Shown here: in pieces, positions 1-8,557 of the stretch
How positions within the stretch are numbered: position 1 is the stretch's first letter
Layout: each line of letters begins with the position of its first letter
Source: Rhizobiaceae bacterium
GTDB taxonomy: Bacteria; Pseudomonadota; Alphaproteobacteria; Rhizobiales; Rhizobiaceae
Assembly: GCA_023953835.1 (NCBI GenBank)
Contig: JAMLJB010000001.1
Location: forward strand, 558,001 to 622,000
Length of the DNA: 64,000 nt
Reading direction: 5' to 3'
Notes under the pieces: model-generated
Told to the model about the DNA's origin: nothing
What the model saw: the letters and a program-made list of their open reading frames with translations, nothing else
Databases searched by the model: none
Position numbers and translations under genes: made by a program

Positions 1-347
1 GCACGCTGGTGATGATGAGTTCGATTGCGGGCCGCAAGGTCTACCCCGACCACACCGTCTATTGCGGCACGAAGTTCTTTGTCCACGCGATCTCGGAAAG
101 CCTGCGCGAATATCTTGCGCCGCACGACGTGCGCGTGATCGTGGTGTCGCCCGGCATCATTGACACCGAGGTGCTGGACGGCGTGCTAGATCCGACCACG
201 CTCGCAAACTACAAATCCAACAAGGCAGCCATCGGCGGCGGCATCTCCGCCGACATCGTGGCCGACCTCATCCTCAACGCCTACCAGTATCCGCAGCGCG
301 CCATCGTGCAGGAAATCGTCATCACGCCGACGCGGCAGAAGTACTGA
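1..347 (+). CDS. SDR-family oxidoreductase, C-terminal part (cut by window edge)
   Basis: The reading frame is open from the first bases of the window, so the N-terminal Rossmann half lies outside it. What remains is the C-terminal half of a classical short-chain dehydrogenase. A Ser-Ser-Ile pair precedes the catalytic YCGTK (Y-x3-K) motif, followed by the usual SPGIIDTEV segment after the active site. The substrate cannot be told. It ends 33 bp before a sugar-type ABC ATPase on the same strand, so it probably belongs to a carbohydrate or polyol operon extending to the left, for example as a polyol dehydrogenase. That role is inferred from position only. Confidence 0.85.
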   Translation, partial: TLVMMSSIAGRKVYPDHTVYCGTKFFVHAISESLREYLAPHDVRVIVVSPGIIDTEVLDGVLDPTTLANYKSNKAAIGGGISADIVADLILNAYQYPQRAIVQEIVITPTRQKY

Positions 348-380
348 TGCCGGGCGGAAAAGAGCGGAGCAGAGAACCAC

Positions 381-1445
381 ATGGCAACCGTTGAATACCA
401 GCGCATAGGCAAATCCTTCGGCGCCGTGCGGATCATGCAGGACATTTCGTTCAAGATCGACGACCACGAGTTCGTCGTCCTGCTCGGACCCTCCGGCTGC
501 GGAAAGACGACTCTGCTGCGCATGACCGCCGGGCTGGAACGCGTGGACGAAGGCAACCTCCTGATCGGCGGCAAGCGCGTCAACGATGTCCATCCGCGCG
601 ACCGCGACATTGCGATGGTGTTCCAGAACTACGCGCTTTATCCGACGATGAAGGTTTACGACAACATCGCGTTCAGCCTTGAGGTGGCAAAGCTTCCCGC
701 CGCCGAAATCAGGAAGCGTGTCGAGCGCGCGGCGGAAATCCTCAACCTCACCGCCTATCTGGAGCGCTATCCGAAGGAGCTTTCCGGCGGCCAGCGCCAG
801 CGCGTCGCCATGGGCCGTGCAATGGTGCGCGAGGCGGCGGTGTTCCTGTTCGATGAGCCGCTGTCCAATCTCGACGCGAAGCTTCGCGCCCATATGCGCA
901 CCGAAATCCGGCAACTCCACAATCGCCTCAAGACGACGACCATCTATGTCACCCACGACCAGATCGAGGCCATGACGATGGCCGACACGATCGTGGTGAT
1001 GCGCGCGGGCAAGATCGAGCAGATCGGCAGCCCGGACGATGTCTATGACCGGCCTGCCAGCAAATACGTGGCCGACTTCATCGGCTCCTCGGCGATCAAC
1101 TTCCTGCCGGGAACGGTGGTGTCCGGCGACGGCGCGCCTGCGGTCGATACCAATACGGGCCGGGTGCCGCTCGATGCCACCCATGCGGTCAAGGCGGGCC
1201 AGCAGGTCGTGATAGGCCTGCGCCCGACGGACCTCGTGGTGGACGATTCCGGGCCGCTTTCGGCGAGGACCGTGCTGCTCGAACGGCTCGGCCACGATGC
1301 ACAGCTCTTCTGCCAGGGCGAAAACGGATCCTTCGTTGCCATTGTCGACAAGTCCGCGCGCTTCCCTGAAGGCAGCGTGGTGAATTTCTCCATTCCGCCG
1401 TCGAAGGTGCATGTGTTCGACGCGCAGACCGAACTGCGCCTGTGA
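381..1445 (+). CDS. ABC transporter ATP-binding protein, CUT1 (MalK/UgpC) type
   Basis: This 354-residue cytoplasmic ATPase powers a sugar or polyol importer. All nucleotide-binding motifs are canonical: Walker A GPSGCGKTT, Q-loop MVFQNYALYP, signature LSGGQRQR, Walker B FLFDEP, and switch His in YVTHDQ. About 120 residues follow the ATPase domain and form the OB/TOBE-like regulatory domain typical of MalK proteins. No permease or binding-protein gene lies next to it inside the window, so its partners are presumably to the left. It is separate from, and more conventional than, the two ATPases of the ery importer at 12.7-14.9 kb. Confidence 0.92.
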   Translation: MATVEYQRIGKSFGAVRIMQDISFKIDDHEFVVLLGPSGCGKTTLLRMTAGLERVDEGNLLIGGKRVNDVHPRDRDIAMVFQNYALYPTMKVYDNIAFSLEVAKLPAAEIRKRVERAAEILNLTAYLERYPKELSGGQRQRVAMGRAMVREAAVFLFDEPLSNLDAKLRAHMRTEIRQLHNRLKTTTIYVTHDQIEAMTMADTIVVMRAGKIEQIGSPDDVYDRPASKYVADFIGSSAINFLPGTVVSGDGAPAVDTNTGRVPLDATHAVKAGQQVVIGLRPTDLVVDDSGPLSARTVLLERLGHDAQLFCQGENGSFVAIVDKSARFPEGSVVNFSIPPSKVHVFDAQTELRL

Positions 1446-1522
1446 TCCCACGGGCCTGAAAAGAAACAACCGCAATCATATGGCTGGCGCTTCTTTCGGC
1501 ACCGGCAGGGAAAGGATTTGTC

Positions 1523-3571
1523 ATGAAGTCGCGCTGGTCGGAGCCTGAATTCAAATCGGTGGTGGACGGCTATGTCGCCAGGGGCATCAACCGCGACCTC
1601 GCCATCCGCACCTATACGACGCGGCTTCTGGGCGTCGACCCAGAACTGGTGCTGCACGGCGGCGGCAATACGTCGGTGAAAACCGTCTTCACGGAGATGG
1701 ACGGCTCGCAGGTCGATGTGCTGTGCGTCAAGGGCAGCGGCTGGGACATGGGCACCATCGAGCCCGCCGGACTGCCCGCCGTGCGCCTTCAGCCGCTGAA
1801 GGCCATGGTCGCTTTCGAGACGCTTTCGGACGACGACATGGTGATGCTCCAGCGCCGCCTGCTGCTCGACCCCGCCGCGCCGAACCCCTCGGTGGAAGCC
1901 ATCCTGCATGCGCTGCTGCCGTTCAAGCACATCGACCACACCCACGCGAACGCCATCGTCTCGCTGACAAACGAACCGCATGGCGAGGACCTGATCCGCG
2001 AACTCTATCCGGACTTCATCGTCGTGCCCTATGTGATGCCGGGCTTCGACCTCGCCAAGGCGTGCGACAAGGCATACAACGCCGCGCCCGATGCGCCGGG
2101 CATGATCCTGCTCAAGCACGGTATTTTTACATGGTCGGAGGACCCGCGCGAATCCTATGAGTCGATGATCGACAAGATCGACCGCGCCGAGAAGCGGCTG
2201 GCAAAGGGCAACCCCCGACCGTTCAAGGTCGTCGCGCCTGAGGGCGAGCTTGCCTCCGCCTCCGACATCGCGCCGATCATTCGCGGGGCCATCGCCATCG
2301 ACACAGGCGAGGAAGGCAGGCCGAAGCGCTTCGTACTGACGCATCGCGCCAACGCGAAAGTGCTGGATTTCTGCAATGCCGAAAATCTGGCCGACCTCGT
2401 GCGGCGCGGCAACGCCACGCCCGAGCATGTCATACACATCAAGCGGTTCGGCCTCGCCCTGCCCACCCCGAAGGGCGGCGAACTCGACAAATGGGCCGAT
2501 GCTGTCCGGCAGGCCGTACAGGACTATGCCGCCGAATACACCGCCTATTTCGAGCGCAACAATGCGAAGGCGGGCGGCATCAAGAAGATGCTCGATCCGA
2601 TGCCCCGCGCCGTCTATGTGCCGGGCGTCGGCATATTCACCGCAGGGCCGACGAAAAAGGCCGCCAATGTCTGCGCCGACGTGGTCGAGGCGACCATCGA
2701 CGTCATCACCAAGGCCGAGGGGATCGAAGCCTTCGAAGCGCTGGACGAGCAAGACCTGTTCAACATCGAATACTGGTCGCTGGAGCAGGCAAAGCTCGCC
2801 AAGGCCGTCGAAAAGCCGCTGACCCGCCAGGTCGCCATCGTGACAGGCGCGGCGAGCGGGCTTGGTCTCGCGGTTGCCGAGGCGCTGAAAGCAGAAGGTG
2901 CTGAAATCGCCATGTTCGACATTTCCGAGGAGGCGCTGAACCGCGAGGCGAAAGGGCTCGGCGCGTTGCCGGTCACCTGCGACGTGACTGACCCGCGCTC
3001 GGTCGACGCGGCCGTTGCGCGCGTCGCGGAACAGTTCGGCGGCGTCGATATCCTGATCTCCAACGCCGGGGCCGCGTTCCAGGGCAAGCTCCTGTCCGTG
3101 GACGAAGCGACCTTCCGCAAGGCTTTCGACCTCAATTTCTGGAGCCATCACTACATGGCGCGCGCCGCCGTGCGCGTCATGGAAAAGCAGGGAACGGGCG
3201 GCGCCATCGTGTTCAACGTCTCGAAGCAGGCGGTGAACCCCGGCGCGGATTTCGGCCCCTATGGCACATCGAAAGCCGCGCTGATGGCGCTGATGCGCCA
3301 ATACGCCATCGAGCATGGCGCATCGGGCATCACGGCCAACGCGGTCAACGCCGACCGCATCCGCACCGGATTGATGACCGACCAGATGGTGCTGGAGCGC
3401 AGCAAGGCGCGCGGGCTGACGCCGGAAGCCTATATGCGCGGCAATCTCGTCGCCCGCGAAGTTACGGGCGCAGATGTCGCCGCCGCCTTCGTGCACCTCG
3501 CCAAGGCGCGCACCTCGACCGGCGCGGTGATCACCGTGGACGGCGGCAATGTCGCGGCGATGATGCGATAG
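1523..3571 (+). CDS. Bifunctional class II aldolase / short-chain dehydrogenase (RhaD-like fusion)
   Basis: This 682-residue fusion has an N-terminal class II aldolase domain (about residues 1-430) and a C-terminal SDR domain (about 435-682). The aldolase part has the zinc-site HTHAN and a later LKHGIFTW histidine. The SDR part has TGAASGLG for NAD(P) binding, an SNAGA motif and a catalytic YGTSK. Relatives are annotated rhamnulose-1-phosphate aldolase/lactaldehyde dehydrogenase, which would yield DHAP plus an oxidised aldehyde. The neighbours here (GpsA-like dehydrogenase, DHA-kinase family) do not form a rhamnose operon, so the real substrate may be another ketose phosphate. The ATG start is preceded by an AGGGAAAGGA ribosome site. 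The next gene starts 12 bp downstream, so the two are probably cotranscribed. Confidence 0.9.
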   Translation: MKSRWSEPEFKSVVDGYVARGINRDLAIRTYTTRLLGVDPELVLHGGGNTSVKTVFTEMDGSQVDVLCVKGSGWDMGTIEPAGLPAVRLQPLKAMVAFETLSDDDMVMLQRRLLLDPAAPNPSVEAILHALLPFKHIDHTHANAIVSLTNEPHGEDLIRELYPDFIVVPYVMPGFDLAKACDKAYNAAPDAPGMILLKHGIFTWSEDPRESYESMIDKIDRAEKRLAKGNPRPFKVVAPEGELASASDIAPIIRGAIAIDTGEEGRPKRFVLTHRANAKVLDFCNAENLADLVRRGNATPEHVIHIKRFGLALPTPKGGELDKWADAVRQAVQDYAAEYTAYFERNNAKAGGIKKMLDPMPRAVYVPGVGIFTAGPTKKAANVCADVVEATIDVITKAEGIEAFEALDEQDLFNIEYWSLEQAKLAKAVEKPLTRQVAIVTGAASGLGLAVAEALKAEGAEIAMFDISEEALNREAKGLGALPVTCDVTDPRSVDAAVARVAEQFGGVDILISNAGAAFQGKLLSVDEATFRKAFDLNFWSHHYMARAAVRVMEKQGTGGAIVFNVSKQAVNPGADFGPYGTSKAALMALMRQYAIEHGASGITANAVNADRIRTGLMTDQMVLERSKARGLTPEAYMRGNLVAREVTGADVAAAFVHLAKARTSTGAVITVDGGNVAAMMR

Positions 3572-3583
3572 GGAGCGGCGGCG

Positions 3584-4615
3584 ATGGCGACCATCCTCAT
3601 CCTCGGCGCGGGCGTCATGGGTTCTGCGCTGTCGGTTCCCGCCGCCGACAACGGGCATCGGGTGCTGCTTGCGGGAACGTTCCTGGACGGCGTGCCGGTC
3701 GCCCGCATGAAGCAGGGCGGCGTTCATCCCAAGCTGGACGAGCCGCTGCCTGCAAATGTCGAAATCCTCGCGGACGAGGACGTCTCGCCCGTGCACGCGC
3801 AGGCGGCGGACCTGATCGTCGTCGGTGTCAGCAGCCCGGGCGTCGGCTGGGCGGTGCAGCGCCTCAACGCCATCATGAAGGAAGGACGCCCGGTCGCCTT
3901 CGTCACCAAGGGCCTCGACCTCCTCGATGGCCGTGTCGTCACCTATGCCGAAAAGCTGCCGCCAAAGATCGGAGCCGCCACCGCCTTCATCGGCATTGGC
4001 GGCCCTTGCATCGCGCGCGAGCTTGCCAACCGGCAACCCACGTCGAGCATCTATTCCTGCCGCGATGTCGAGGCGGCGCGAGCTTTCGCGCAGTGGATGC
4101 AGACGCCCTACTACCGCCTTGCCGTCAGCGATGACGCGATGGGCGTGGAAGCCTGCGCGGCGCTGAAGAATTTCTACGCCATCGGCGTCAGCGCGATGCA
4201 GACGCGCTACCGGGACGCCGCGCGCCCCGACGGGCAATCGAAGAACCCCACGGCGGCGGCCTTCAATCAGGCGTCGCGCGAAATGGCCGCCATCTGCGAA
4301 CTGCTCGGCGGCAGCCGCGAAACCGCCTTCGGCCTTGCGGGCATAGGTGATTTGCATGTGACCGTCGGCGGCGGGCGCAACAGCCGGCTGGGCCATCTGC
4401 TCGGCGTCGGGCGCACCGTCTCGGACGCCATGCGCAACGATCTCGCGGGCGAGACGGTCGAGGGCATCGACACGGCGAAAATGCTGCACAATCTCGCCTC
4501 GGCCGGCGCAACGCCTTTCCGGCGCGACGGCTTCCCGCTGGCCTTCGCGATCCTCGACGCGGTGCTGCGCGACGAACCGCTCGGCTTCGACTTCGCGAAA
4601 TTTTCTCCGTCTTGA
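3584..4615 (+). CDS. GpsA-like NAD(P)-dependent glycerol-3-phosphate dehydrogenase family protein
   Basis: This 343-residue soluble dehydrogenase has an N-terminal dinucleotide fold (LGAGVMGSAL) and a C-terminal helical domain. The catalytic lysine region reads EACAALKNFYA, followed by GIGDLHVT and a GGGRNSRLG substrate-phosphate loop, all as in GpsA. Length fits the family. In a catabolic cluster next to a fused aldolase/dehydrogenase and a DHA-type kinase, it more likely interconverts a polyol phosphate and a ketose phosphate than serves lipid synthesis. The exact substrate is unknown; glycerol 3-phosphate/DHAP is the simplest guess. Confidence 0.85.
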   Translation: MATILILGAGVMGSALSVPAADNGHRVLLAGTFLDGVPVARMKQGGVHPKLDEPLPANVEILADEDVSPVHAQAADLIVVGVSSPGVGWAVQRLNAIMKEGRPVAFVTKGLDLLDGRVVTYAEKLPPKIGAATAFIGIGGPCIARELANRQPTSSIYSCRDVEAARAFAQWMQTPYYRLAVSDDAMGVEACAALKNFYAIGVSAMQTRYRDAARPDGQSKNPTAAAFNQASREMAAICELLGGSRETAFGLAGIGDLHVTVGGGRNSRLGHLLGVGRTVSDAMRNDLAGETVEGIDTAKMLHNLASAGATPFRRDGFPLAFAILDAVLRDEPLGFDFAKFSPS

Positions 4616-4673
4616 CGCGGAGCCGTTCCGGCGAAACCATCCCGAAAACAAACAATATTTCAGGGACGGAAAC

Positions 4674-6377
4674 ATGACGACCATCTTCGATGCACCGGAA
4701 GATTTCGCGGCGACTGCGCTCGCCGGCTTTGCCGACATCTACAGCCGCCATGTGCGCCTTGTGCGCGGCGGCGTCGTGCGCGCGACGCGGGTTCCAAAGG
4801 GCAAGGTTTCCGTCATCGTCGGCGGCGGGTCCGGCCACTATCCTGCCTTCGCCGGATATGTCGGCCCGGGGATGGCGGACGCGGCTGTCGCGGGCGACAT
4901 TTTCGCCTCCCCTTCCACCGCATCCGTCGCTCGCGTCTGCCGTCAGGCAAACCATGGCGGCGGCATACTGCTCGGCTTCGGCAATTATGCGGGCGACGTG
5001 CTCAATTTCGGGGTCGCGGCGGAACGGCTGCGCGCGGACGGCATCGACGTGCGCATCGTGACCGTGACCGACGATGTCGCCAGCGCGCCCGCCGAAACGC
5101 ACATGGCGCGGCGTGGCATTGCGGGCGATCTGGTGGTGTTCAAGGTGGCCGGGGCTGCGGCGGAAGCCGGGCTTTCGCTCGATGAGGTCGAGCGCATCAC
5201 ACGCCACGCCAACGCCCGCACCGTGTCTTTCGGTGTGGCGTTCGGCGGCTGCACCCTGCCGGGCGCGGGCGGGCCGCTGTTCACCGTGCCCGGCGGGCAG
5301 ATGTCACTCGGTCTCGGCATCCACGGCGAACCGGGCATCAGGGATGTGGACCGCGTTTCGGCGACCGAACTCGCGGCAGTGCTTGCCGACCGCCTGCTGG
5401 CGGAAAGGCCGCAGGGCGTGACGCGCGTGGCAGCACTTCTGAACGGGCTCGGCGCAACCAAATATGAGGAGCTTTTCGTGCTCTGGCTCGCCGTGGCAAA
5501 GCGCCTCAAACATGCCGGGCTGGAGATCGTCGCGCCGGAGGCTGGCGAATATGTCACCAGCCTCGACATGCAGGGCTGCTCGCTCACCCTGATGTGGCTC
5601 GACGACGTGCTCGAGACCTATTGGACCGCCGCCTGCGATACGCCCGTGCTCAAGCGCGGCCCTGAGATCGCTACGGAACCTGCCACCGACGCGATTGCCG
5701 TCGAGGACGCCGCTCCGGTCTTTGCCGCGGCAAGCGATGCCTCGCGCAAGGATGCGGCCTGCCTCGCCGGATTGATCGCGCGGCTGGCCGACGCGTTGAA
5801 GGACGCGGAGGAAGAGCTTGGCCGCATCGACGCCGTCGCTGGCGACGGGGATCACGGCCAGGGCATGCGGCGCGGCTCCGCCGCAGCTTCCCAGGCGGCG
5901 CAGCAGGCCGTCGCGGCGGGCGCGGGCGTGGCCGGCACGCTGGCGGCGGCGGGCGACGCATGGGCCGACCGGGCGGGAGGCACCTCCGGCGCGATCTGGG
6001 GCCTGCTGCTGCGCGCCTGGAGCACTGCATTTTCAGACGAGACCGCGATCAGCGACGACGCGGTCGTGAAGGGCGCGCGGCTGGCGCTGGACGGCGTGCT
6101 GCTGCTCGGGCGGGCGCGCGTCGGCGACAAGACATTGGTGGATGCATTCGTGCCCTTCGTGGAAACGCTGGAAAGCGCGCACGGCGCAGGCAAGCCGCTG
6201 AAAGCCGCATGGGCCGAAGCGGCGGCGGCGGCACGGGCGGCGGCGGACGCCACGGCCCCGCTCGCCCCGAAGCTCGGACGCGCGCGGCCCCTTGCCGAGC
6301 GCAGCATCGGCCATCCCGACGCGGGCGCGATCTCGCTGGCGCTCGCCGCCCGCGTGGCAGGCAAAGCGATGCGATAG
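4674..6377 (+). CDS. Dihydroxyacetone kinase family protein (DhaK + DhaL in one chain)
   Basis: This 567-residue ATP-dependent kinase carries an N-terminal DhaK domain with GGGSGHYPAF and the substrate-anchoring histidine in GIHGEPG (His217). The C-terminal DhaL ATP domain follows, with the Mg-binding GDGDHGQG and GGTSG motifs. Family members phosphorylate dihydroxyacetone, and homologues in other bacteria act on D- or L-erythrulose. It ends one base from the convergent eryI gene, next to the isomerases that would process a tetrulose phosphate. A C4 ketose kinase role is therefore plausible but inferred. ATG start, 58 bp after the GpsA-like gene. Confidence 0.9.
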   Translation: MTTIFDAPEDFAATALAGFADIYSRHVRLVRGGVVRATRVPKGKVSVIVGGGSGHYPAFAGYVGPGMADAAVAGDIFASPSTASVARVCRQANHGGGILLGFGNYAGDVLNFGVAAERLRADGIDVRIVTVTDDVASAPAETHMARRGIAGDLVVFKVAGAAAEAGLSLDEVERITRHANARTVSFGVAFGGCTLPGAGGPLFTVPGGQMSLGLGIHGEPGIRDVDRVSATELAAVLADRLLAERPQGVTRVAALLNGLGATKYEELFVLWLAVAKRLKHAGLEIVAPEAGEYVTSLDMQGCSLTLMWLDDVLETYWTAACDTPVLKRGPEIATEPATDAIAVEDAAPVFAAASDASRKDAACLAGLIARLADALKDAEEELGRIDAVAGDGDHGQGMRRGSAAASQAAQQAVAAGAGVAGTLAAAGDAWADRAGGTSGAIWGLLLRAWSTAFSDETAISDDAVVKGARLALDGVLLLGRARVGDKTLVDAFVPFVETLESAHGAGKPLKAAWAEAAAAARAAADATAPLAPKLGRARPLAERSIGHPDAGAISLALAARVAGKAMR

Positions 6378-6378
6378 C

Positions 6379-6834
6379 TCAGCGGGCGTTGTACTTCGCG
6401 TCAACCTCGTTGATGGCCTGCACATTGCCTGCGGAGCGGCCATTCTCGTCGAATGTCTCCTTCAGGAAGGCGTCGGCAATCGACTTCGCCAGTTCGGGGC
6501 CGATGACGCGCGCGCCCATCGTGATGATCTGCGCGTTGTTGGACAGCGCCGCGCGTTCCGCCGAATAGGTGTCGTGGGTAAGCGCTGCGCGAATGCCCGG
6601 CACCTTGTTGGCCGAGATGCAGACTCCGATGCCCGTGCCGCACACAAGGATCGCGCGGTCGTATTTGCCCTGCAACACCTCGTTCGCGACCCGGTCGGAC
6701 AGGTTGGCGTAATATTTGTCCGGCCCGGCCTCCGTCCGCGAAACTTCCGCAACCTCGTGCTTGTCCTTAAGATGTTCGGCGAGGACCTTCGCCAGCCCTT
6801 CACCCGCGCTGTCACCGGCAATGGCAAGTTTCAT
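6379..6834 (-). CDS. eryI: RpiB/LacAB-family isomerase, probable D-erythrulose-4-phosphate isomerase EryI
   Basis: This 151-residue protein belongs to the RpiB sugar-phosphate isomerase family. The active-site region [13 protein letters not shown] and the HDTYSAERA segment are intact. In Brucella, the orthologue beside eryH converts D-erythrulose 4-phosphate to D-erythrose 4-phosphate, the last step of erythritol breakdown. The ATG at 6834 overlaps the eryH stop (ATGA), which fixes the start and implies coupled translation. It is the last gene of the - strand unit and nearly touches the convergent kinase gene. No terminator hairpin is seen in the one-base gap, so the opposing transcripts must overlap. 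Confidence 0.9.
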   Translation of the reverse strand: MKLAIAGDSAGEGLAKVLAEHLKDKHEVAEVSRTEAGPDKYYANLSDRVANEVLQGKYDRAILVCGTGIGVCISANKVPGIRAALTHDTYSAERAALSNNAQIITMGARVIGPELAKSIADAFLKETFDENGRSAGNVQAINEVDAKYNAR

Positions 6835-7604
6835 TTTTCGTCTCCTTTGAGCGTCACAGCGCATCTGCCCAGAATATCGAGATAGCCCTCGACGTTCCAG
6901 GCCGCGCGCCCGATGAAAAGCCCGTCAATATGCGGGCAGGCAATGAGTTCGCTGCAATTGTCGGCATTGACCGACCCGCCATAGAGGCAGGGTATCCGGC
7001 GGCCCGCTGCATCCTCGGCGATTTCGAGAATTTCGGCATGCCGCGCATCGGCATAGTCGGCTGTGGCGGGAATGCCCTTCGCACCGATCGCCCATACGGG
7101 CTCGTAGGCAAGCAGCACGGTTGCGTCTCTCGCATCCCGCACGCCCGCCAGCGCCTTGCGCACCTGGCGCGCCAGCACGTCGGTCGCGCGTCCCGCCTCG
7201 CGTTCTTCCAGCGTCTCGCCGATGCAGATCAGCGGGATCAATCCGTGCCGCACGGCAGCGGCGGCTTTCAGGCCGACCGTCTCGTCGGTTTCCCCGAAAT
7301 GCTCCCGGCGCTCGGAATGTCCGATCTCGACCATGTCCAGCCCGCAATCCCGGAGCATGACCGGGGAAATCTCGCCGGTCCACGCGCCCCCGTCCTCCCA
7401 GTGCATGTTCTGTGCGCCGACCTTCACCCGCGTGTGCGCCAATGCGGCCTTGACCTCGCGCACCAGCGTGAACGGCGGAATGACGAAGGGCTGCAAGGCA
7501 TCGTCAATCGACGCCGCATGCGCCGCCAGACCCTCGGCAAAGGCCATGCCCTCGGCGAGCGTCTTGTTCATCTTCCAGCTTGTGCCGACCCAATGCCGTT
7601 TCAT
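6831..7604 (-). CDS. eryH: Triose-phosphate-isomerase-family EryH (L-erythrulose-1-phosphate isomerase)
   Basis: This 257-residue TIM-barrel protein has the expected catalytic residues: Lys11 in GTSWKMNKT, His in [11 protein letters not shown] and Glu in AYEPVWAIG. Its place between eryC and eryI matches the Brucella eryH (tpiA2) arrangement. There the enzyme isomerises L-erythrulose 1-phosphate to D-erythrulose 4-phosphate rather than serving glycolysis. It overlaps eryI by 4 bp and lies 20 bp after eryC. A moonlighting triose-phosphate isomerase role cannot be excluded from sequence. Confidence 0.9.
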   Translation of the reverse strand: MKRHWVGTSWKMNKTLAEGMAFAEGLAAHAASIDDALQPFVIPPFTLVREVKAALAHTRVKVGAQNMHWEDGGAWTGEISPVMLRDCGLDMVEIGHSERREHFGETDETVGLKAAAAVRHGLIPLICIGETLEEREAGRATDVLARQVRKALAGVRDARDATVLLAYEPVWAIGAKGIPATADYADARHAEILEIAEDAAGRRIPCLYGGSVNADNCSELIACPHIDGLFIGRAAWNVEGYLDILGRCAVTLKGDEK

Positions 7605-7624
7605 TCGTCTCCCTGCCGCACCGA

Positions 7625-8557
7625 TCAGATGTTGAGAAACCGCGCGCCCGTTTCAATATGGGGCGCCCAGAAGGCAATGCTTTCCGCGATCTGAGGAATG
7701 ACCTGCCGGTCGTTCGGTTCGCGCTCCTTGAAGCTGAGTTCGAGGCAGATCTCATTGTCCCGCGCGCCGCCTTCGGCAAAGGCCGCCAAGAGCCTTTCCG
7801 GCTGGATGTTGCCCCTCGCATTGAACTCGGCGGTGAAAGGCCGATGTCCGCCCTTGTCCATCAGGCTCTGCTTGATGTGGATGATCGGCGAATAGGGAGG
7901 AACCGCGCGCGCCCATGCATAGGGGTCGTAGTCGTCCGGGTTTCGCGAAGTCACGTCGCCATGGTCGATGTCAGCCATCATCCACATCGGCACCGCCATG
8001 TTCGCGGCGCTGAGGCGCTTCTGCAGGGCAATGCATGCGTCAATGGTTTCGCCAAACTCGCGCCCGACGCTCATCGGCTCCCAGAAAACGAAACGCAACC
8101 CGGCGGATTTCGCGTGCTCGGCCACCTCCGCCCAGCAATCGATGGCGATGCGTATCAGTTCCTCGCGCCGCACGGGATCGTCATAGTCCCTGAACGCGAA
8201 GATCGCGAACTGGGTGCCGACCGAAAAGCCGCCCAGATCTCCGATGATGTCGGCCAGCGTCTTGAACCAGTTCACGTAATAGCGCCGCACGTCGCTGTCC
8301 GGGTGGCCGAAATGGTTGAGCCGGCCATACGGTCCGGTCATGCCGCTGGTCACGCGCACGCCGGTGCGCGCAAGTGCAGCACCCATGCGGCGCGTCAGGC
8401 GGTGGACAACCAGCGCCGGCCACGATGGATTGATGAACTCATGCGTCAGTTGCAGGTCGCGCACCTTTAGGTCGCGCGCCACCGTGTCGACGAGATCGTC
8501 CACATCGGCAAAGCGATTGACCAGCGGATTCGTATTCAGCGACAGCGTGAGGTTCAT
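7625..8557 (-). CDS. eryC: Erythrulose-1-phosphate 3-epimerase EryC
   Basis: This 310-residue xylose-isomerase-like TIM-barrel protein resembles Brucella EryC from its first residues (SLNTNPLVNRFAD) through LTHEFINPSWPA, TSGMTGPYGRLNHFGHP and ICLELSFKEREP. EryC epimerises D-erythrulose 1-phosphate to L-erythrulose 1-phosphate. Conserved Glu, Asp and His residues in EPMSVGREFG, DIDHGD and IIHIKQ are consistent with a metal site. The ATG overlaps the end of eryB by 4 bp (ATGA). Confidence 0.93.
   Translation of the reverse strand: MNLTLSLNTNPLVNRFADVDDLVDTVARDLKVRDLQLTHEFINPSWPALVVHRLTRRMGAALARTGVRVTSGMTGPYGRLNHFGHPDSDVRRYYVNWFKTLADIIGDLGGFSVGTQFAIFAFRDYDDPVRREELIRIAIDCWAEVAEHAKSAGLRFVFWEPMSVGREFGETIDACIALQKRLSAANMAVPMWMMADIDHGDVTSRNPDDYDPYAWARAVPPYSPIIHIKQSLMDKGGHRPFTAEFNARGNIQPERLLAAFAEGGARDNEICLELSFKEREPNDRQVIPQIAESIAFWAPHIETGARFLNI

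Noticed and set aside
1043..4738. A 1231-codon open frame on the - strand opposite the aldolase/GpsA region
   Set aside because: It is an antisense shadow caused by high GC at third codon positions; the + strand frames carry clear domains and ribosome sites.
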